NCBI RefSeq assembly: GCF_001029445.1
Contig: NZ_LDOT01000022.1
Location: forward strand, 1-64,000
From: Photobacterium aquae
GTDB lineage: Bacteria; Pseudomonadota; Gammaproteobacteria; Enterobacterales; Vibrionaceae
Reading direction: 5' to 3'
Length of the DNA stretch: 64,000 bases
The notes under the pieces are model-generated. The model searched no databases, was not told where the DNA came from, and saw only the letters and a program-made list of their open reading frames with translations. How positions within the stretch are numbered: position 1 is the first letter of the stretch; every line of letters starts with the position of its first letter. Positions 18,401-26,529 of this stretch are shown piece after piece. The translations under genes and the position numbers were made by a program.

Positions 18401-18845
18401 CGTCGTAAGCCCAGTTGTAGCGCTTATACATCAGTCGGTAGCGTTCATGACCGACATAGTTGCTGGCGGTCTGGGTCAAGTTGCTCTTGGTCGTCAGTGT
18501 TTCGCTGAAATAGCGCGCCCGACCTGTTTTGCTGAGCTGGGCATTGATGTCGCCGAGCTGGTGATATGCCCCTACGAGCCCGTAGAAACGCCCGCCGCTG
18601 GCATTGGCGAGTTCCGAGCGGGCAAAGCTTTGTACTTCTGATTCCCGTGCCGTAAAGAAGTCACTGAGCTGTTTTTTCTGATTGTCCAGCAAGGAGGCCA
18701 AGTGATTGGTGCTTTGTTGGACCAAGTCGGTGCTGTGCGATCGGAGGAAGAAAAGCGCAGAGAGGATAAGGGGGGTGATACTGAGAACCAGAAAGGCCAA
18801 CATCAGCGTATGCTGAAGACGTTTGAAGCGAGTAGTATTCTGCAT
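15459..18845 (-). CDS. chiS: ChiS, membrane hybrid sensor kinase and DNA-binding regulator of chitin utilisation
   Basis: 1128 residues: transmembrane segment at ~14-33, a large periplasmic domain, second membrane segment at ~350-371, HAMP, histidine kinase with TSHELRTP (His467), ATPase motifs DTGQGIP and GSGLGLS, receiver domain with LLLLDIMMPDMSG (Asp770) and TKPF, a PAS-like region from ~870, and a C-terminal domain (~1030-1120). V. cholerae ChiS uses His469 and Asp772, so architecture and numbering agree. There ChiS binds DNA directly through its C-terminal region and is repressed by the periplasmic binding protein. Encoded directly upstream of the operon, same strand. The start has only a short-spaced AGGA, so the exact initiation codon is not certain. 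Confidence 0.95.
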   Translation of the reverse strand: MQNTTRFKRLQHTLMLAFLVLSITPLILSALFFLRSHSTDLVQQSTNHLASLLDNQKKQLSDFFTARESEVQSFARSELANASGGRFYGLVGAYHQLGDINAQLSKTGRARYFSETLTTKSNLTQTASNYVGHERYRLMYKRYNWAYDEYLKRSNFSDILLVDLKGNIVYSAYTPEMFSINLGQATQPYPALSKTFAAIKAKTESSSNEPDQVPVVFTDFSTEPGQQDLAAWFAAPIIQQGYLHSYVFFRLDNHVISELLGTTSNGAHSVQTLLVGQDHHSRLPATANEPKTYSSQSIDQALSGNHGVGSFTNFSGISVLSAFSPVKIMGSEWALVVELPEKEAFARIHQLEIIFLVAMVTAIILVIIASHWLSNSITAPLLRLTWAAERVSAGDMDQKIESTDRSDEIGRLAISFARMQSSIREKMILIREQNTKLEHNLQLIQQKNNELQTADKLKDEFLATTSHELRTPLHGMVGIAESLLAGANGPVQRSQRRQLEIMINSGQRLTNLVDDLLDYHKMRYGDMDIQKQAVDVASAVRLVLELSGHLLGSKPVRIINQIPDDLPPIAGDEQRLEQVLYNLVGNAIKYTSEGKIILSATMLENQLRIQVVDTGQGIPPDQLEHIFEPLTQANTHSAQYRQGSGLGLSISRQLIELMGGRLYVSSQPMIGTTFSFTLNLASKQEIAESQLNSRNQHFQAPNCETAINDIDDIPENPDGDLLLVVDDEPVNLQVLKNFLRLEGYRVATAESGPQALKMIEENPPALLLLDIMMPDMSGYEVCEQLRQRYSMTELPVIMLSALGQVQDRIRGFESGANDYLTKPFNKEELTARIGAHLKAGQTEIQRRENQRLAEEIARREAVEAGLLETQSRLLGLLESTNEAIICIQSGGRIRYANSAAGKLFNRSPEHIERHHIEDILATHLPEDIHTLHHFHGELMFRIGDSLTTLNTDVINLPEASGLQRMFIFDNQGQTDSHRIEVLENAVDVLSDYAFNGDKGNLEKLRHLGDEFQNIANKLGDGGKSKQDTMRDLVVDVMKQTLKHWETCTGKTKFDLAEESGLWRVYLDRSTLQTRTLDKYLHLESLPKTPRWRNVLSTVDFVLDRCPASSPAQQQLNQAKERLQQLISQ

Positions 18846-18928
18846 TCCTGTGCCTGAATTACCAGTGAATTTATGGTATTAACTTTTTGATTAATATTGA
18901 TATCTAGGTGATAGCTTCCAACGCCAAG

Positions 18929-19055
18929 ATTGACGGAATTAACGGAAGGCGCCGGGCCGGAGGAAGCAATATACCCTTATACGGAGTTTTTTTTTGCAGG
19001 CAAGGAAGTGATGATTGAAGCGTGTGCCGCCACACAAAATTGACGGATTTAACGG
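18929..19055 (+). repeat. Direct repeats upstream of chiS
   Basis: ATTGACGGAATTAACGG (18929-18945) and ATTGACGGATTTAACGG (19039-19055) match at 16 of 17 positions and lie 110 bp apart in the chiS-rsmC intergenic region (18846-19127), which holds no gene. Their position suggests operator sites for chiS; related half-motifs occur upstream of the binding-protein gene. Function unknown. Confidence 0.5.
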
Positions 19056-19096
19056 TAGTTTGAGGGTTATTTAACCCAGATGGCCAGGTCGGTCGT

Positions 19097-19122
19097 AAAA
19101 CGCCGGTATGAATACCGGCGTC
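19097..19122 (-). terminator. Probable terminator of rsmC
   Basis: Perfect 20-bp palindrome CGCCGGTAT-GA-ATACCGGCG at 19101-19120, followed on the minus strand by four T. Located just past the rsmC stop. Confidence 0.65.
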
Positions 19123-19127
19123 TTGGT

Positions 19128-20147
19128 TTATTTTTTTGCGGCGTAAATACAGAACTTATTGTTTTTGGCCACAGTGTTGCACTCACCCAGGCTTGCCTCG
19201 ATCAGCGGCGGGTACTGCAGGAAGCTGTTGGCGACGATAAGCAGTTGGCCTGCATCAGTCAGGTACGCCGGTGACTGGGCGATGAAGTCTTCCGTTGCCG
19301 CATAGAAGGTTTTCAGCCCGGCATGGAAAGGCGGGTTGCTGATCAGATAGTCGAACGCTCCGTCAATATTGGCAAAAACGTCGGTCGGACGGAAGTTTGC
19401 CTCAAGCTGGTTGGCTCGGAAAGTTTCTTCTGCCGATGCAATCGCCAGAGCACTGATATCGCACAACGTCAGCTCGATATCAGGGTTGTTGGCTTTCATT
19501 ACCGCACCGATAACGCCGGCACCGCAGCCAAAGTCGAGGACGCGGCCGGATAGAGAAGGTAGGGTCTCGAGTAGCAGCTTGGAGCCTAAATCCAGCTCGC
19601 CATGGCTGAATACCCCCGGCAGGGAGCGGATAGTCAGTTCAGTATTCGCGACTTTGATCGGGTAGCTGCGGAACCAGTCTGAGATGGTAAATTCCGCAGG
19701 GGCATTGTCACAGCGACCCCAGTAGAAACTGCAGCGGCGGGCTGAGTCATATTTGGTCAAGCTGCCGTAGTCGGCAAACAGTTTTTCTGCACTACGCACA
19801 CCACTACGGTTTTCCCCGACGATACAGATTTCTGTCCCCGGGCCGAATTTTGCCATCAGCATGGCAAGCAGGTACTCGGCCTCAGCCTTGGCCTTCGGCC
19901 AGTACAGCAACACCATGTCGATGTCGGCCTCTTGCTCGAAGCTGGCCCCGAATACGGCGGTTAGTGCCGGGTGCTTGGCAAGATTGAGGTATGAACCGTA
20001 ATTGGTCGTAAACACAGTTACCGACTGTGCGACCCGAGTCAGCTCGATCGGGAAGGTATCAGACAGCTCTCCGGCAACCAGTACTTTACGGTTGTCAAAG
20101 AACTCGATTTGGCGGGCAGCCACTTGGCTTGCAGCGCTGTAGGTCAT
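19128..20147 (-). CDS. rsmC: 16S rRNA (guanine1207-N2)-methyltransferase RsmC
   Basis: 339 residues in two tandem Rossmann-like domains: a degenerate N-terminal copy (with GENRSGVRSAEKL and DSARRCSFYWGR, both conserved in E. coli RsmC) and the C-terminal catalytic domain with the SAM motif LDFGCGAGVIG and the catalytic motif ISNPPFH. It methylates G1207 of 16S rRNA in the small subunit. The frame is open to an ATG at 20168, but the ATG at 20147 has CGAGG at good spacing and agrees with family N-termini, so it is used. Monocistronic, own terminator downstream. Confidence 0.93.
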   Translation of the reverse strand: MTYSAASQVAARQIEFFDNRKVLVAGELSDTFPIELTRVAQSVTVFTTNYGSYLNLAKHPALTAVFGASFEQEADIDMVLLYWPKAKAEAEYLLAMLMAKFGPGTEICIVGENRSGVRSAEKLFADYGSLTKYDSARRCSFYWGRCDNAPAEFTISDWFRSYPIKVANTELTIRSLPGVFSHGELDLGSKLLLETLPSLSGRVLDFGCGAGVIGAVMKANNPDIELTLCDISALAIASAEETFRANQLEANFRPTDVFANIDGAFDYLISNPPFHAGLKTFYAATEDFIAQSPAYLTDAGQLLIVANSFLQYPPLIEASLGECNTVAKNNKFCIYAAKK

Positions 20148-20246
20148 AACGGCCTCGGGTAGAATCATCGGTCATTTGGGGCGCGAATTGTTCCACAAAT
20201 CACGCCCTAAGGAAAGCCGGGGGAGTCCCCGGCCAGTGGTAGCCAA

Positions 20247-21332
20247 TCAGTTCTCGTCTTGATGGCGGAGAAAGTCTTGGAATTCCACCTCGTAGAGTTT
20301 GAATAGTACCAGTGTCACGGCAAAAATAATTGGGCCGTAGATCAGGCCGATCAGGCCGAAGACATTGAGGCCGCCGATGATCGAGAAGAATATCAGCAGG
20401 GTGCTCATGCCCGAGCTGCCCTGCATCAGTAATGGCCGCAGGAAGTTGTCGATAGAACCGACGACTATCGCGCCCCAACCGGCAAGGAACAGCGCCCATT
20501 CCCACTGCCCGATAAGCAGTAAGTAAAGGCTCGCAGGTAGCCAGATCAAGGCGGTGCCGACAACCGGGATCAGCGAGGCGAAAGCCATCATCGAGCCCCA
20601 GAAAAGCCCCGGGAAGCCTGCCATCCACATGGCGAAACCACCGGCAAAACCTTGGGCAAGTGCGGTCAGAAACGATCCCAGCACCGCTGATTTAGCCACT
20701 TTTTCCACTTCGTTGAGGACGGCATCTTCCTGGCTGCGCGATAGCGGCAGGACATGGCGGATTGCCGAGACAATGCTGTCATGATCGCGGAGCAGGAAGA
20801 ACAGCACAAACAGCATCAGCATGAAGTTGACAACGAAACCTGTGGCATCGCCGAGGAACTTGGCACTGACATTGAGCAACTGGGCGCCGAATTTGGAGGC
20901 CATCCCGGCGATCTTCTGCACCATCGCTTGGGTGTCCAGCGGTTCGAAAGGCAGATACTTATCAAGGAATGCCAGCAGCTTGACCACATAAGGGTGGGAC
21001 AGTACATCGTGTACCCCGCCGTTGGTCAGCCAATCATAGCTGGTGCGCGAGAAGGTCGTGCCCTGATGGAGGATGGAGCTGAATACCACAAGCATCGGGA
21101 TGACGATGATCACCGTCAGCATGAAGCACGATAGCACCGCAGACATATTCGGGGAGCGGGGCATCAGGCGGTCGATCCGGCAGTGGAGCGGGTGGAACAA
21201 CAACGAGATGATAAATGCCATCACAATCGGCCCGAGGTAGGGAGCGATAAGTTGGTAACTGGCGTAAGCGGCGAGGCCAAGTGCAAGCATCAGCACCCAA
21301 TGGCGCGATTCCACTTTAAATGGCTTGGGCAC
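20247..21332 (-). CDS. AI-2E/PerM-family membrane transporter
   Basis: 361 residues of the AI-2E family transporter class (PF01594): two N-terminal helices (13-31, 35-46), a third at ~62-85, a soluble region to ~150, then a cluster of helices to ~350 with the family's GSSGMSTLLIFFSIIGGL-type stretch. Members include TqsA, YdiK and PerM; substrates are mostly unknown, and no motif here settles it. It starts with GTG preceded by AAGGA seven bases upstream. Located between hemL and rsmC on the minus strand; a GC-rich hairpin GCCGGGG/CCCCGGC at 20218-20235 follows it. Confidence 0.82.
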   Translation of the reverse strand: MPKPFKVESRHWVLMLALGLAAYASYQLIAPYLGPIVMAFIISLLFHPLHCRIDRLMPRSPNMSAVLSCFMLTVIIVIPMLVVFSSILHQGTTFSRTSYDWLTNGGVHDVLSHPYVVKLLAFLDKYLPFEPLDTQAMVQKIAGMASKFGAQLLNVSAKFLGDATGFVVNFMLMLFVLFFLLRDHDSIVSAIRHVLPLSRSQEDAVLNEVEKVAKSAVLGSFLTALAQGFAGGFAMWMAGFPGLFWGSMMAFASLIPVVGTALIWLPASLYLLLIGQWEWALFLAGWGAIVVGSIDNFLRPLLMQGSSGMSTLLIFFSIIGGLNVFGLIGLIYGPIIFAVTLVLFKLYEVEFQDFLRHQDEN

Positions 21333-21447
21333 AGCGGTATCCTTCTGAGCGGTTAAAGTTTTTTGTGGTTAAGATTACAACACCCCGGCAAGAAACAGGT
21401 AATCAATTCGCTGTATTCCCGGGGATTATTTCTACGGAGGGTGGATG

Positions 21448-21558
21448 ATGGGTTGCTGTGACTGCGGTTGTGATGACAAGAAAAAGCGGCGGATCCCCTT
21501 GGCCGTCTGGGTTTTGGTTGCCCTTGCCGCGATGGCCCTGGTCTTCTGGCAAGGTTGA
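21448..21558 (+). CDS. Small Cys-rich single-pass membrane peptide, unknown function
   Basis: A 36-residue frame (37 if the ATG at 21445 is used) preceded by GGAGG at 21436-21440, spaced seven bases from the second ATG. It encodes GCCDCGCDDKKKRR, a cluster of four Cys with acidic and then basic residues, followed by a single hydrophobic segment of about 18 residues (PLAVWVLVALAAMALVFW) and ends QG. The basic stretch before the helix predicts a cytoplasmic N-terminus with the Cys cluster inside. It runs opposite to hemL and the transporter gene and ends before a shared terminator. I do not recognise a family. Metal binding by the CCDCGCDD cluster is only a guess. Confidence 0.65.
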   Translation: MGCCDCGCDDKKKRRIPLAVWVLVALAAMALVFWQG

Positions 21559-21562
21559 TAAC

Positions 21563-21590
21563 AAAAAAAGCCGCTCATTGTGAGCGGCTT
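21563..21590. terminator. Terminator shared by hemL and the small membrane-peptide gene
   Basis: Stem GCCGCTCA/TGAGCGGC around TTG. On the minus strand it is followed by a run of seven T (strong, for hemL); on the plus strand only by TTTG (weak). Confidence 0.85.
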
Positions 21591-21612
21591 TGTCGATTCA
21601 TGGCCGTGGGCC

Positions 21613-22908
21613 TTATTTTGCTTCCGCTGCCAGTGCGGCAAAGGCAAACTCGGCAGCCTCAAGGGTTGCTTCGATTTCCTTGTCGCCGTGAGCCAGCGAG
21701 GTAAAGCTAGCCTCGTAAGCCGATGGTGCAAGGTAAACGCCCTTTTCAAGCATCAGGTGGAAGAAGCGCTTGAAGCGTTCCACATCACACTTGGCTACGT
21801 CGCCGTAGCAGGTCACGCTTTCTTGATCAGTGAAGAAGAAGCCGAACATGCCGCCGACCTGGTGCGTGATCATCGGGATACCGTATTTGTCAGCCAATGA
21901 CTGGAAGCCTTCGGCAAGACGCTGGGTAATATTGGCCAGACGGGCCTCGTTGCCTTCTTCGGTCAGTACGCTCAGGCAGGCATAACCTGCCGCCATCGCA
22001 ACTGGGTTGCCCGATAGGGTACCAGCTTGGTAAACCGGGCCGGTCGGTGCGATGTATTCCATCACGTCGCGGCGTCCGCCGAAGGCACCAACAGGCATAC
22101 CGCCGCCGATGACCTTGCCCAGCGTTGTTAGATCAGGCTTAACGTTGTAGTAAGCCTGCGCACCGCCTTGGGCCACGCGGAAACCGGTCATTACCTCATC
22201 GATGATCAGCAGCGCGCCGAACTCGTCACAGATAGTACGCAGACCTTCAAGGAAGCCCGGTACCGGTGGAATGCAGTTCATGTTGCCGGCAACTGGCTCG
22301 ACGATGATACAGGCAACCTGATCAGGGTTCTCAACGAATGCTTCGCGTACCGAGTCAAGGTCGTTGAATGTGCATGTCAGGGTGTGCTTGGCGAAATCTG
22401 CAGGGACACCCGGAGAGCTTGGCTGGCCAAGAGTCAGTGCGCCAGAGCCGGCTTTTACAAGCAGGCAGTCGGCGTGGCCGTGGTAGCAGCCCTCGAACTT
22501 GATGATCTTGTCGCGGCCGGTGAAGCCACGGGCCAGACGGATTGCACTCATGGTCGCCTCGGTACCCGAGCTCACCATACGGACCATTTCCATTGACGGA
22601 ACCAGCTTGGAAACTAGCTCGGCCATGGTGATTTCCATTTCGGTCGGTGCGCCGAAGCTCAGGCCCTGCTGGGCGGCTTTGATAACAGCGTCGCGGATTG
22701 CCACGTGGTTGTGACCCAGGATCATCGGGCCCCATGAGCCAACGTAGTCGATGTAGGCTTTGCCGTCAGCATCGAAGATATAGGCGCCGTCAGCACGATC
22801 GATAAACAGCGGGCTGCCGCCGACACCGGCGAATGCACGTACAGGCGAGTTAACGCCACCAGGGATCGTTTGTTGCGCTTTGGCAAATAAATCAGCGGAT
22901 TTGCTCAT
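21613..22908 (-). CDS. hemL: Glutamate-1-semialdehyde 2,1-aminomutase
   Basis: 431 residues, a class-III PLP aminotransferase that converts glutamate-1-semialdehyde to 5-aminolevulinate, the last step of the C5 pathway to haem. The PLP lysine is K265 in [10 protein letters not shown], the same number as in E. coli Hem[17 protein letters not shown] (~113-128) and [10 protein letters not shown] (~235-244) are the conserved cofactor-binding blocks. ATG with AGGAT upstream. Its own promoter lies at 22952-22979. Confidence 0.96.
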   Translation of the reverse strand: MSKSADLFAKAQQTIPGGVNSPVRAFAGVGGSPLFIDRADGAYIFDADGKAYIDYVGSWGPMILGHNHVAIRDAVIKAAQQGLSFGAPTEMEITMAELVSKLVPSMEMVRMVSSGTEATMSAIRLARGFTGRDKIIKFEGCYHGHADCLLVKAGSGALTLGQPSSPGVPADFAKHTLTCTFNDLDSVREAFVENPDQVACIIVEPVAGNMNCIPPVPGFLEGLRTICDEFGALLIIDEVMTGFRVAQGGAQAYYNVKPDLTTLGKVIGGGMPVGAFGGRRDVMEYIAPTGPVYQAGTLSGNPVAMAAGYACLSVLTEEGNEARLANITQRLAEGFQSLADKYGIPMITHQVGGMFGFFFTDQESVTCYGDVAKCDVERFKRFFHLMLEKGVYLAPSAYEASFTSLAHGDKEIEATLEAAEFAFAALAAEAK

Positions 22909-22951
22909 CGGGGTATCCTGTTATTGACAATGTCCAATGTGAACTTCGGGC

Positions 22952-22979
22952 ATTGTACTAGGGTCTGGCAATGTTTCAA
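22952..22979 (-). promoter_or_regulatory. Predicted hemL promoter
   Basis: On the minus strand TTGAAA (22974-22979), 16 bp spacer, TACAAT (22952-22957). It is about 45 bp upstream of the hemL ATG. The remainder of the 284-bp hemL-clcA gap shows no gene and no clear clcA promoter. Confidence 0.55.
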
Positions 22980-23192
22980 AGTTGCTACGTCCTAGGTGTG
23001 ACCGTACACGGGGCGCACAAGGATGCAATGCTAGTTTCCAACAATGGTTATATTCATTTTTCTTCACAGGGACTATCCTTTTATCAGATTGCCCTTGTCC
23101 AATGATGCCAGCCCAGCAGCTAGCCAGCGGCAGGAGGCAGACTCCATCTAGTCCCGGCTCCGGGAAAACTCTCAAAAATGTGCGGCTAACTC

Positions 23193-24596
23193 ATGACTGA
23201 TATAAATCAAGGCACTCCTGCGTCTGAACGTTTGCAGCCTAGCGGGCTGGTCAGGCGGTTCCTTTCTCGGGATAAGACCCCTGTTTCGGTACTTTTCCTC
23301 TCTGCATTGGTAGGGGTGGGGGCCGGGCTGTTGTCGACCCTGTTCGAGATTTGTGTGCATTGGATTTCCGAACAGCGTACCGAGTGGCTCCGGGCCGAGT
23401 TCAGCAGTATGTTGCCGCTGTGGTTGTCCGCTTTTTTGATCAGCGCCTTACTTGCCCTGTTGGGGTATTACCTCGTACACCGTTTTGCGCCAGAAGCTGG
23501 TGGTTCAGGGATCCCCGAGATTGAAGGGGCGATGGATGATCTGCGCCCGGTTCGCTGGTGGCGGGTGCTGCCGGTGAAATTTATCGGCGGCCTCGGGGCG
23601 CTGGGATCGGGGATGGTACTAGGCCGCGAGGGCCCATCGGTTCAGATGGGCGGCAATATTGGCCGAATGGTGTCAGATATGTTCCGCTTGCGTGACAAGG
23701 AAGGCCGCCATGCCCTGCTTGCCTCAGGGGCGGCAGGTGGTCTGGCCGCGGCCTTCAATGCGCCGTTGGCCGGGATTATGTTCGTGGTCGAAGAGATGAG
23801 GCCGCAGTTTCGCTATAGCCTGATTTCCATCAAGTGCGTGATGATTTCGGCGGTGACTGCCAATCTTGTATTCCGGAGCCTATCCGGCCAGGAGGCAGTG
23901 ATCACCATGCCACAGTACGATACGCCAGTGCTGCGCTCGCTGTGGTTGTTCCTGCTGCTCGGTATGGCCTTCGGGGTCTTCGGGGTGGTGTTCAACAAAT
24001 TGGTCACCCTGACTCAGGATATGTTCGTCAAGATCCACCGCAACAACCGTCGTCGCTATCTGATCACCGGTAGTGTGCTTGGCGGGGTATTTGGCCTGCT
24101 GCTCTTGTATTTGCCAGAGCTCACCGGTGGCGGTATCGCCTTGATCCCAAGTGCCACGAATGGCGAGTATGGGGTGGGTCTGTTGTTCTTGCTGTTCGTT
24201 GCCCGTGTCGCAACGACCTTGATTTGTTTCGGGTCGGGAGCGCCGGGGGGGATTTTTGCCCCGATGCTGGCCTTGGGAACCCTGTTCGGTACTTTCTTCG
24301 GTGCCGTTGCCCAGCATTATTTCCCTGATTTGGGGCTTCAGCCAGGTATGTTTGCCATTGCCGGTATGGGCGCGTTGTTTGCCGCGACGGTAAGGGCGCC
24401 GATCACCGGTATCTTGCTGGTGATCGAAATGACCAATAACTACCATTTGATCCTGCCGCTGATTATTACCACTTTGGGGGCAACCATGCTGGCCCAGGTG
24501 CTCGGCGGGCAGCCTATTTACTCTCAGTTGTTGCATCGGACGATAGAAAAGGAAAAAATGGCCCACCGAGAGCAGTCGGAGGCGGTCAATACTTGA
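23193..24596 (+). CDS. clcA: H+/Cl- exchange transporter ClcA
   Basis: 467 residues of the CLC family with its three selectivity-filter motifs: GSGIPEIEG (104-112), GREGPSVQ with gating glutamate E146 (E148 in E. coli ClcA), and GSGAPGGIFAP near 350. About 18 membrane helices. The E. coli enzyme exchanges two Cl- for one H+ and assists extreme acid resistance. No clear Shine-Dalgarno precedes the ATG at 23193 (GGCTAACTC), so initiation may be weak or start elsewhere. Its stop overlaps the predicted erpA promoter. Confidence 0.94.
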   Translation: MTDINQGTPASERLQPSGLVRRFLSRDKTPVSVLFLSALVGVGAGLLSTLFEICVHWISEQRTEWLRAEFSSMLPLWLSAFLISALLALLGYYLVHRFAPEAGGSGIPEIEGAMDDLRPVRWWRVLPVKFIGGLGALGSGMVLGREGPSVQMGGNIGRMVSDMFRLRDKEGRHALLASGAAGGLAAAFNAPLAGIMFVVEEMRPQFRYSLISIKCVMISAVTANLVFRSLSGQEAVITMPQYDTPVLRSLWLFLLLGMAFGVFGVVFNKLVTLTQDMFVKIHRNNRRRYLITGSVLGGVFGLLLLYLPELTGGGIALIPSATNGEYGVGLLFLLFVARVATTLICFGSGAPGGIFAPMLALGTLFGTFFGAVAQHYFPDLGLQPGMFAIAGMGALFAATVRAPITGILLVIEMTNNYHLILPLIITTLGATMLAQVLGGQPIYSQLLHRTIEKEKMAHREQSEAVNT

Positions 24597-24621
24597 ACGT
24601 ATTACTCAGGTATTAGATAAT
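24593..24621 (+). promoter_or_regulatory. Predicted erpA promoter
   Basis: TTGAAC (24593-24598), 17 bp spacer, GATAAT (24616-24621), overlapping the clcA stop codon and about 36 bp before the erpA ATG. Confidence 0.5.
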
Positions 24622-24656
24622 CACCGCAATGACCCAACGTATATGAGAGGTTTTTA

Positions 24657-24998
24657 ATGAGCGATGCCAACTTGCCGCTGAATTTTTCCGATGTTGCAGC
24701 GAACAAGGTCAAAACGCTGATCGCCGAGGAAGAAAACCCGGATCTGAAACTACGCGTCTATATCACTGGCGGTGGTTGTAGCGGTTTTCAGTACGGTTTT
24801 ACTTTTGATGAGAAAGTGAATGACGGTGATACCACCATCGAGAAATGCGGTGTGACATTGGTTGTTGACCCAATGAGCCTGCAGTACCTGATCGGCGGTA
24901 CCGTCGATTACACCGAAGGTCTGGAAGGTTCGCGTTTCTTCGTGAACAACCCTAACGCCACGACTACCTGTGGCTGTGGTGCATCGTTCAGCGTGTAA
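24657..24998 (+). CDS. erpA: Iron-sulfur cluster insertion protein ErpA
   Basis: 113-residue A-type Fe-S carrier. The three cluster-ligand cysteines are C41 ([11 protein letters not shown]), C105 and C107 (TTCGCGASF). ErpA delivers [4Fe-4S] clusters to targets such as IspG/IspH and respiratory enzymes. ATG start preceded by GAGAGG. Single gene with a strong terminator behind it. Confidence 0.95.
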   Translation: MSDANLPLNFSDVAANKVKTLIAEEENPDLKLRVYITGGGCSGFQYGFTFDEKVNDGDTTIEKCGVTLVVDPMSLQYLIGGTVDYTEGLEGSRFFVNNPNATTTCGCGASFSV

Positions 24999-25026
24999 GT
25001 CGTCCCTACCGGCTTGACGATAATAC

Positions 25027-25054
25027 AAAAAAACCGCCCTCGGGCGGTTTTTTT
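25027..25054. terminator. Bidirectional terminator between erpA and the M23 peptidase gene
   Basis: Stem CCGCCC/GGGCGG flanked by a run of seven A and seven T; serves both convergent genes. Confidence 0.92.
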
Positions 25055-25083
25055 ATTGTTGTACGCAAGTCAAATGCCCAACG

Positions 25084-26403
25084 CTAGCTGCGGTTGTTGA
25101 TGAGCGGGCTGTTGTCGGCAATCAGCTGGCTGAATTGGTTGAGTTGGGCCAGTCGCTCGTTGGCATACTCAATGAATTTGCGTTTCTCCTGCCCTTTAAG
25201 CGAGCGAGCCTGCGGCAGTTTTACTGTACGCGGGTTCTTGTGGACGCCATTAACCAAAAATTCGTAGTGCAGGTGAGGGCCTGTTACCCGTCCGGTTCCA
25301 CCTAGCGTGCCGATCACCTGTCCCTGTTTCACCCGCTGGCCAGTTTTGACTTTGCGTTTGGTCATATGGAGGTACTTGGTAATGTAGGTCGAGCTGTGGC
25401 GGATGAAGACATAGTTGCCGTTGAATTTGTTGTAGGCAGATTTCATTACCACGCCATCACCGGCGGCCCAGATCGGCGTGCCTACCGGGGCGACGTAGTC
25501 GGTGCCGCGGTGGGCGCGGACTTTGCCCGTCACAGGGTGGAGGCGGCGAGGGTTGAAGTTCGAGCTGACGTAGCGGAAGTTGATCGGCGAGCGAAGGAAG
25601 GCCTTGCGCATTGCACTGCCGAATTGGTCGTAGTACTTGCCATCTTCACTGCGGATGGCAGTGAACGTCTGGCCGAGGTTGGTAAAGGTCGCGGCAATGA
25701 TATCACCTCGGCCGATGGCCTCGCCTTCAACGAATTGCTCTTCGAAAAGTACAGAGAAACTGTCCCCTTGGCGGATATCAAGGGCGAAGTCGATATCCCA
25801 GCCGAAGAGCCCGGCGATCTCCATGATTTGGTTGGCCGTCAGCCCGGCTTTGTCGGCAGCACTCCAGAAGCTACTGGTGATCACCGCTTGGGCGAAATTG
25901 AGCTGGGTATCGACCTTCTTCGACTCAACCTTTGAGAAATAGCTGTCAGCAGTCCGGGTGACGACAAGGGTTTCAGTGACGCTCTTGGGTTGGATAAGCT
26001 GGATCAGTTCGTTGTTCTCGTCAAAGCCGAAGCGTAGCTTATCGCCCGGGCGCAGGTCGGTGAGCCCCTTGGTTCCCTGATCGGCATTAACCAGACGGTA
26101 GAGTGTGCTCGGACTCAAGCCGACTTTGTCAAAAACCACGGCCAGACTTTCGCCTGATTTTATCTTGTGCTCTTTCCAGGTCAGGGACGGGACGAGTGGC
26201 GTTTCATTGTTCTCCATTGGCCGCATTGCCAAGGCAGAATGGTCGATATCGAGCGGATAAAGCTTGCCTATTTCAAATTTTCGCTCGGGTTGACTTCGGC
26301 TTTCGTTGTTTGGCCAGAGCATCAGCAAAACGATAACCGTACTGAGCGAGGCAATAAGAAGTTGGTGCATCCGTGGCAACCGGCGGAATATCGATATCGG
26401 CAT
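25084..26403 (-). CDS. M23 peptidoglycan DD-endopeptidase (MepM/Shy-like)
   Basis: 439 residues: N-terminal membrane anchor (about 13-30), an OapA/LysM-like region (~70-130, KSGESLAVVFDKVGLS), a linker domain and a C-terminal LytM/M23 Zn-peptidase. Zinc ligands are visible in HRGTDY (near residue 295) and in HLHYEF further on. MepM-type enzymes cut D,D-crosslinks to allow murein growth; Vibrio has several (ShyA/B/C), and adjacency to tyrS suggests the ShyC-type. Divergent from tyrS, with about 125 bp between the two starts. Membrane-anchored periplasmic location is predicted. Confidence 0.88.
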   Translation of the reverse strand: MPISIFRRLPRMHQLLIASLSTVIVLLMLWPNNESRSQPERKFEIGKLYPLDIDHSALAMRPMENNETPLVPSLTWKEHKIKSGESLAVVFDKVGLSPSTLYRLVNADQGTKGLTDLRPGDKLRFGFDENNELIQLIQPKSVTETLVVTRTADSYFSKVESKKVDTQLNFAQAVITSSFWSAADKAGLTANQIMEIAGLFGWDIDFALDIRQGDSFSVLFEEQFVEGEAIGRGDIIAATFTNLGQTFTAIRSEDGKYYDQFGSAMRKAFLRSPINFRYVSSNFNPRRLHPVTGKVRAHRGTDYVAPVGTPIWAAGDGVVMKSAYNKFNGNYVFIRHSSTYITKYLHMTKRKVKTGQRVKQGQVIGTLGGTGRVTGPHLHYEFLVNGVHKNPRTVKLPQARSLKGQEKRKFIEYANERLAQLNQFSQLIADNSPLINNRS

Positions 26404-26529
26404 GAGTGGTTTTTTTACGATTTCGGAAAAAATAGGACCCCTGTAGTCTAACTGGTTTCAAAAAACATCGCTATTCAAGTAAGATTGAGGATTATGACTT
26501 TTTTGCCAATTCTGTGGGAGCAAACAAGA

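Noticed and set aside
23880..24566. 228-codon minus-strand frame opposite clcA
   Set aside because: Gln/His-rich translation typical of antisense to a membrane protein; not a gene.
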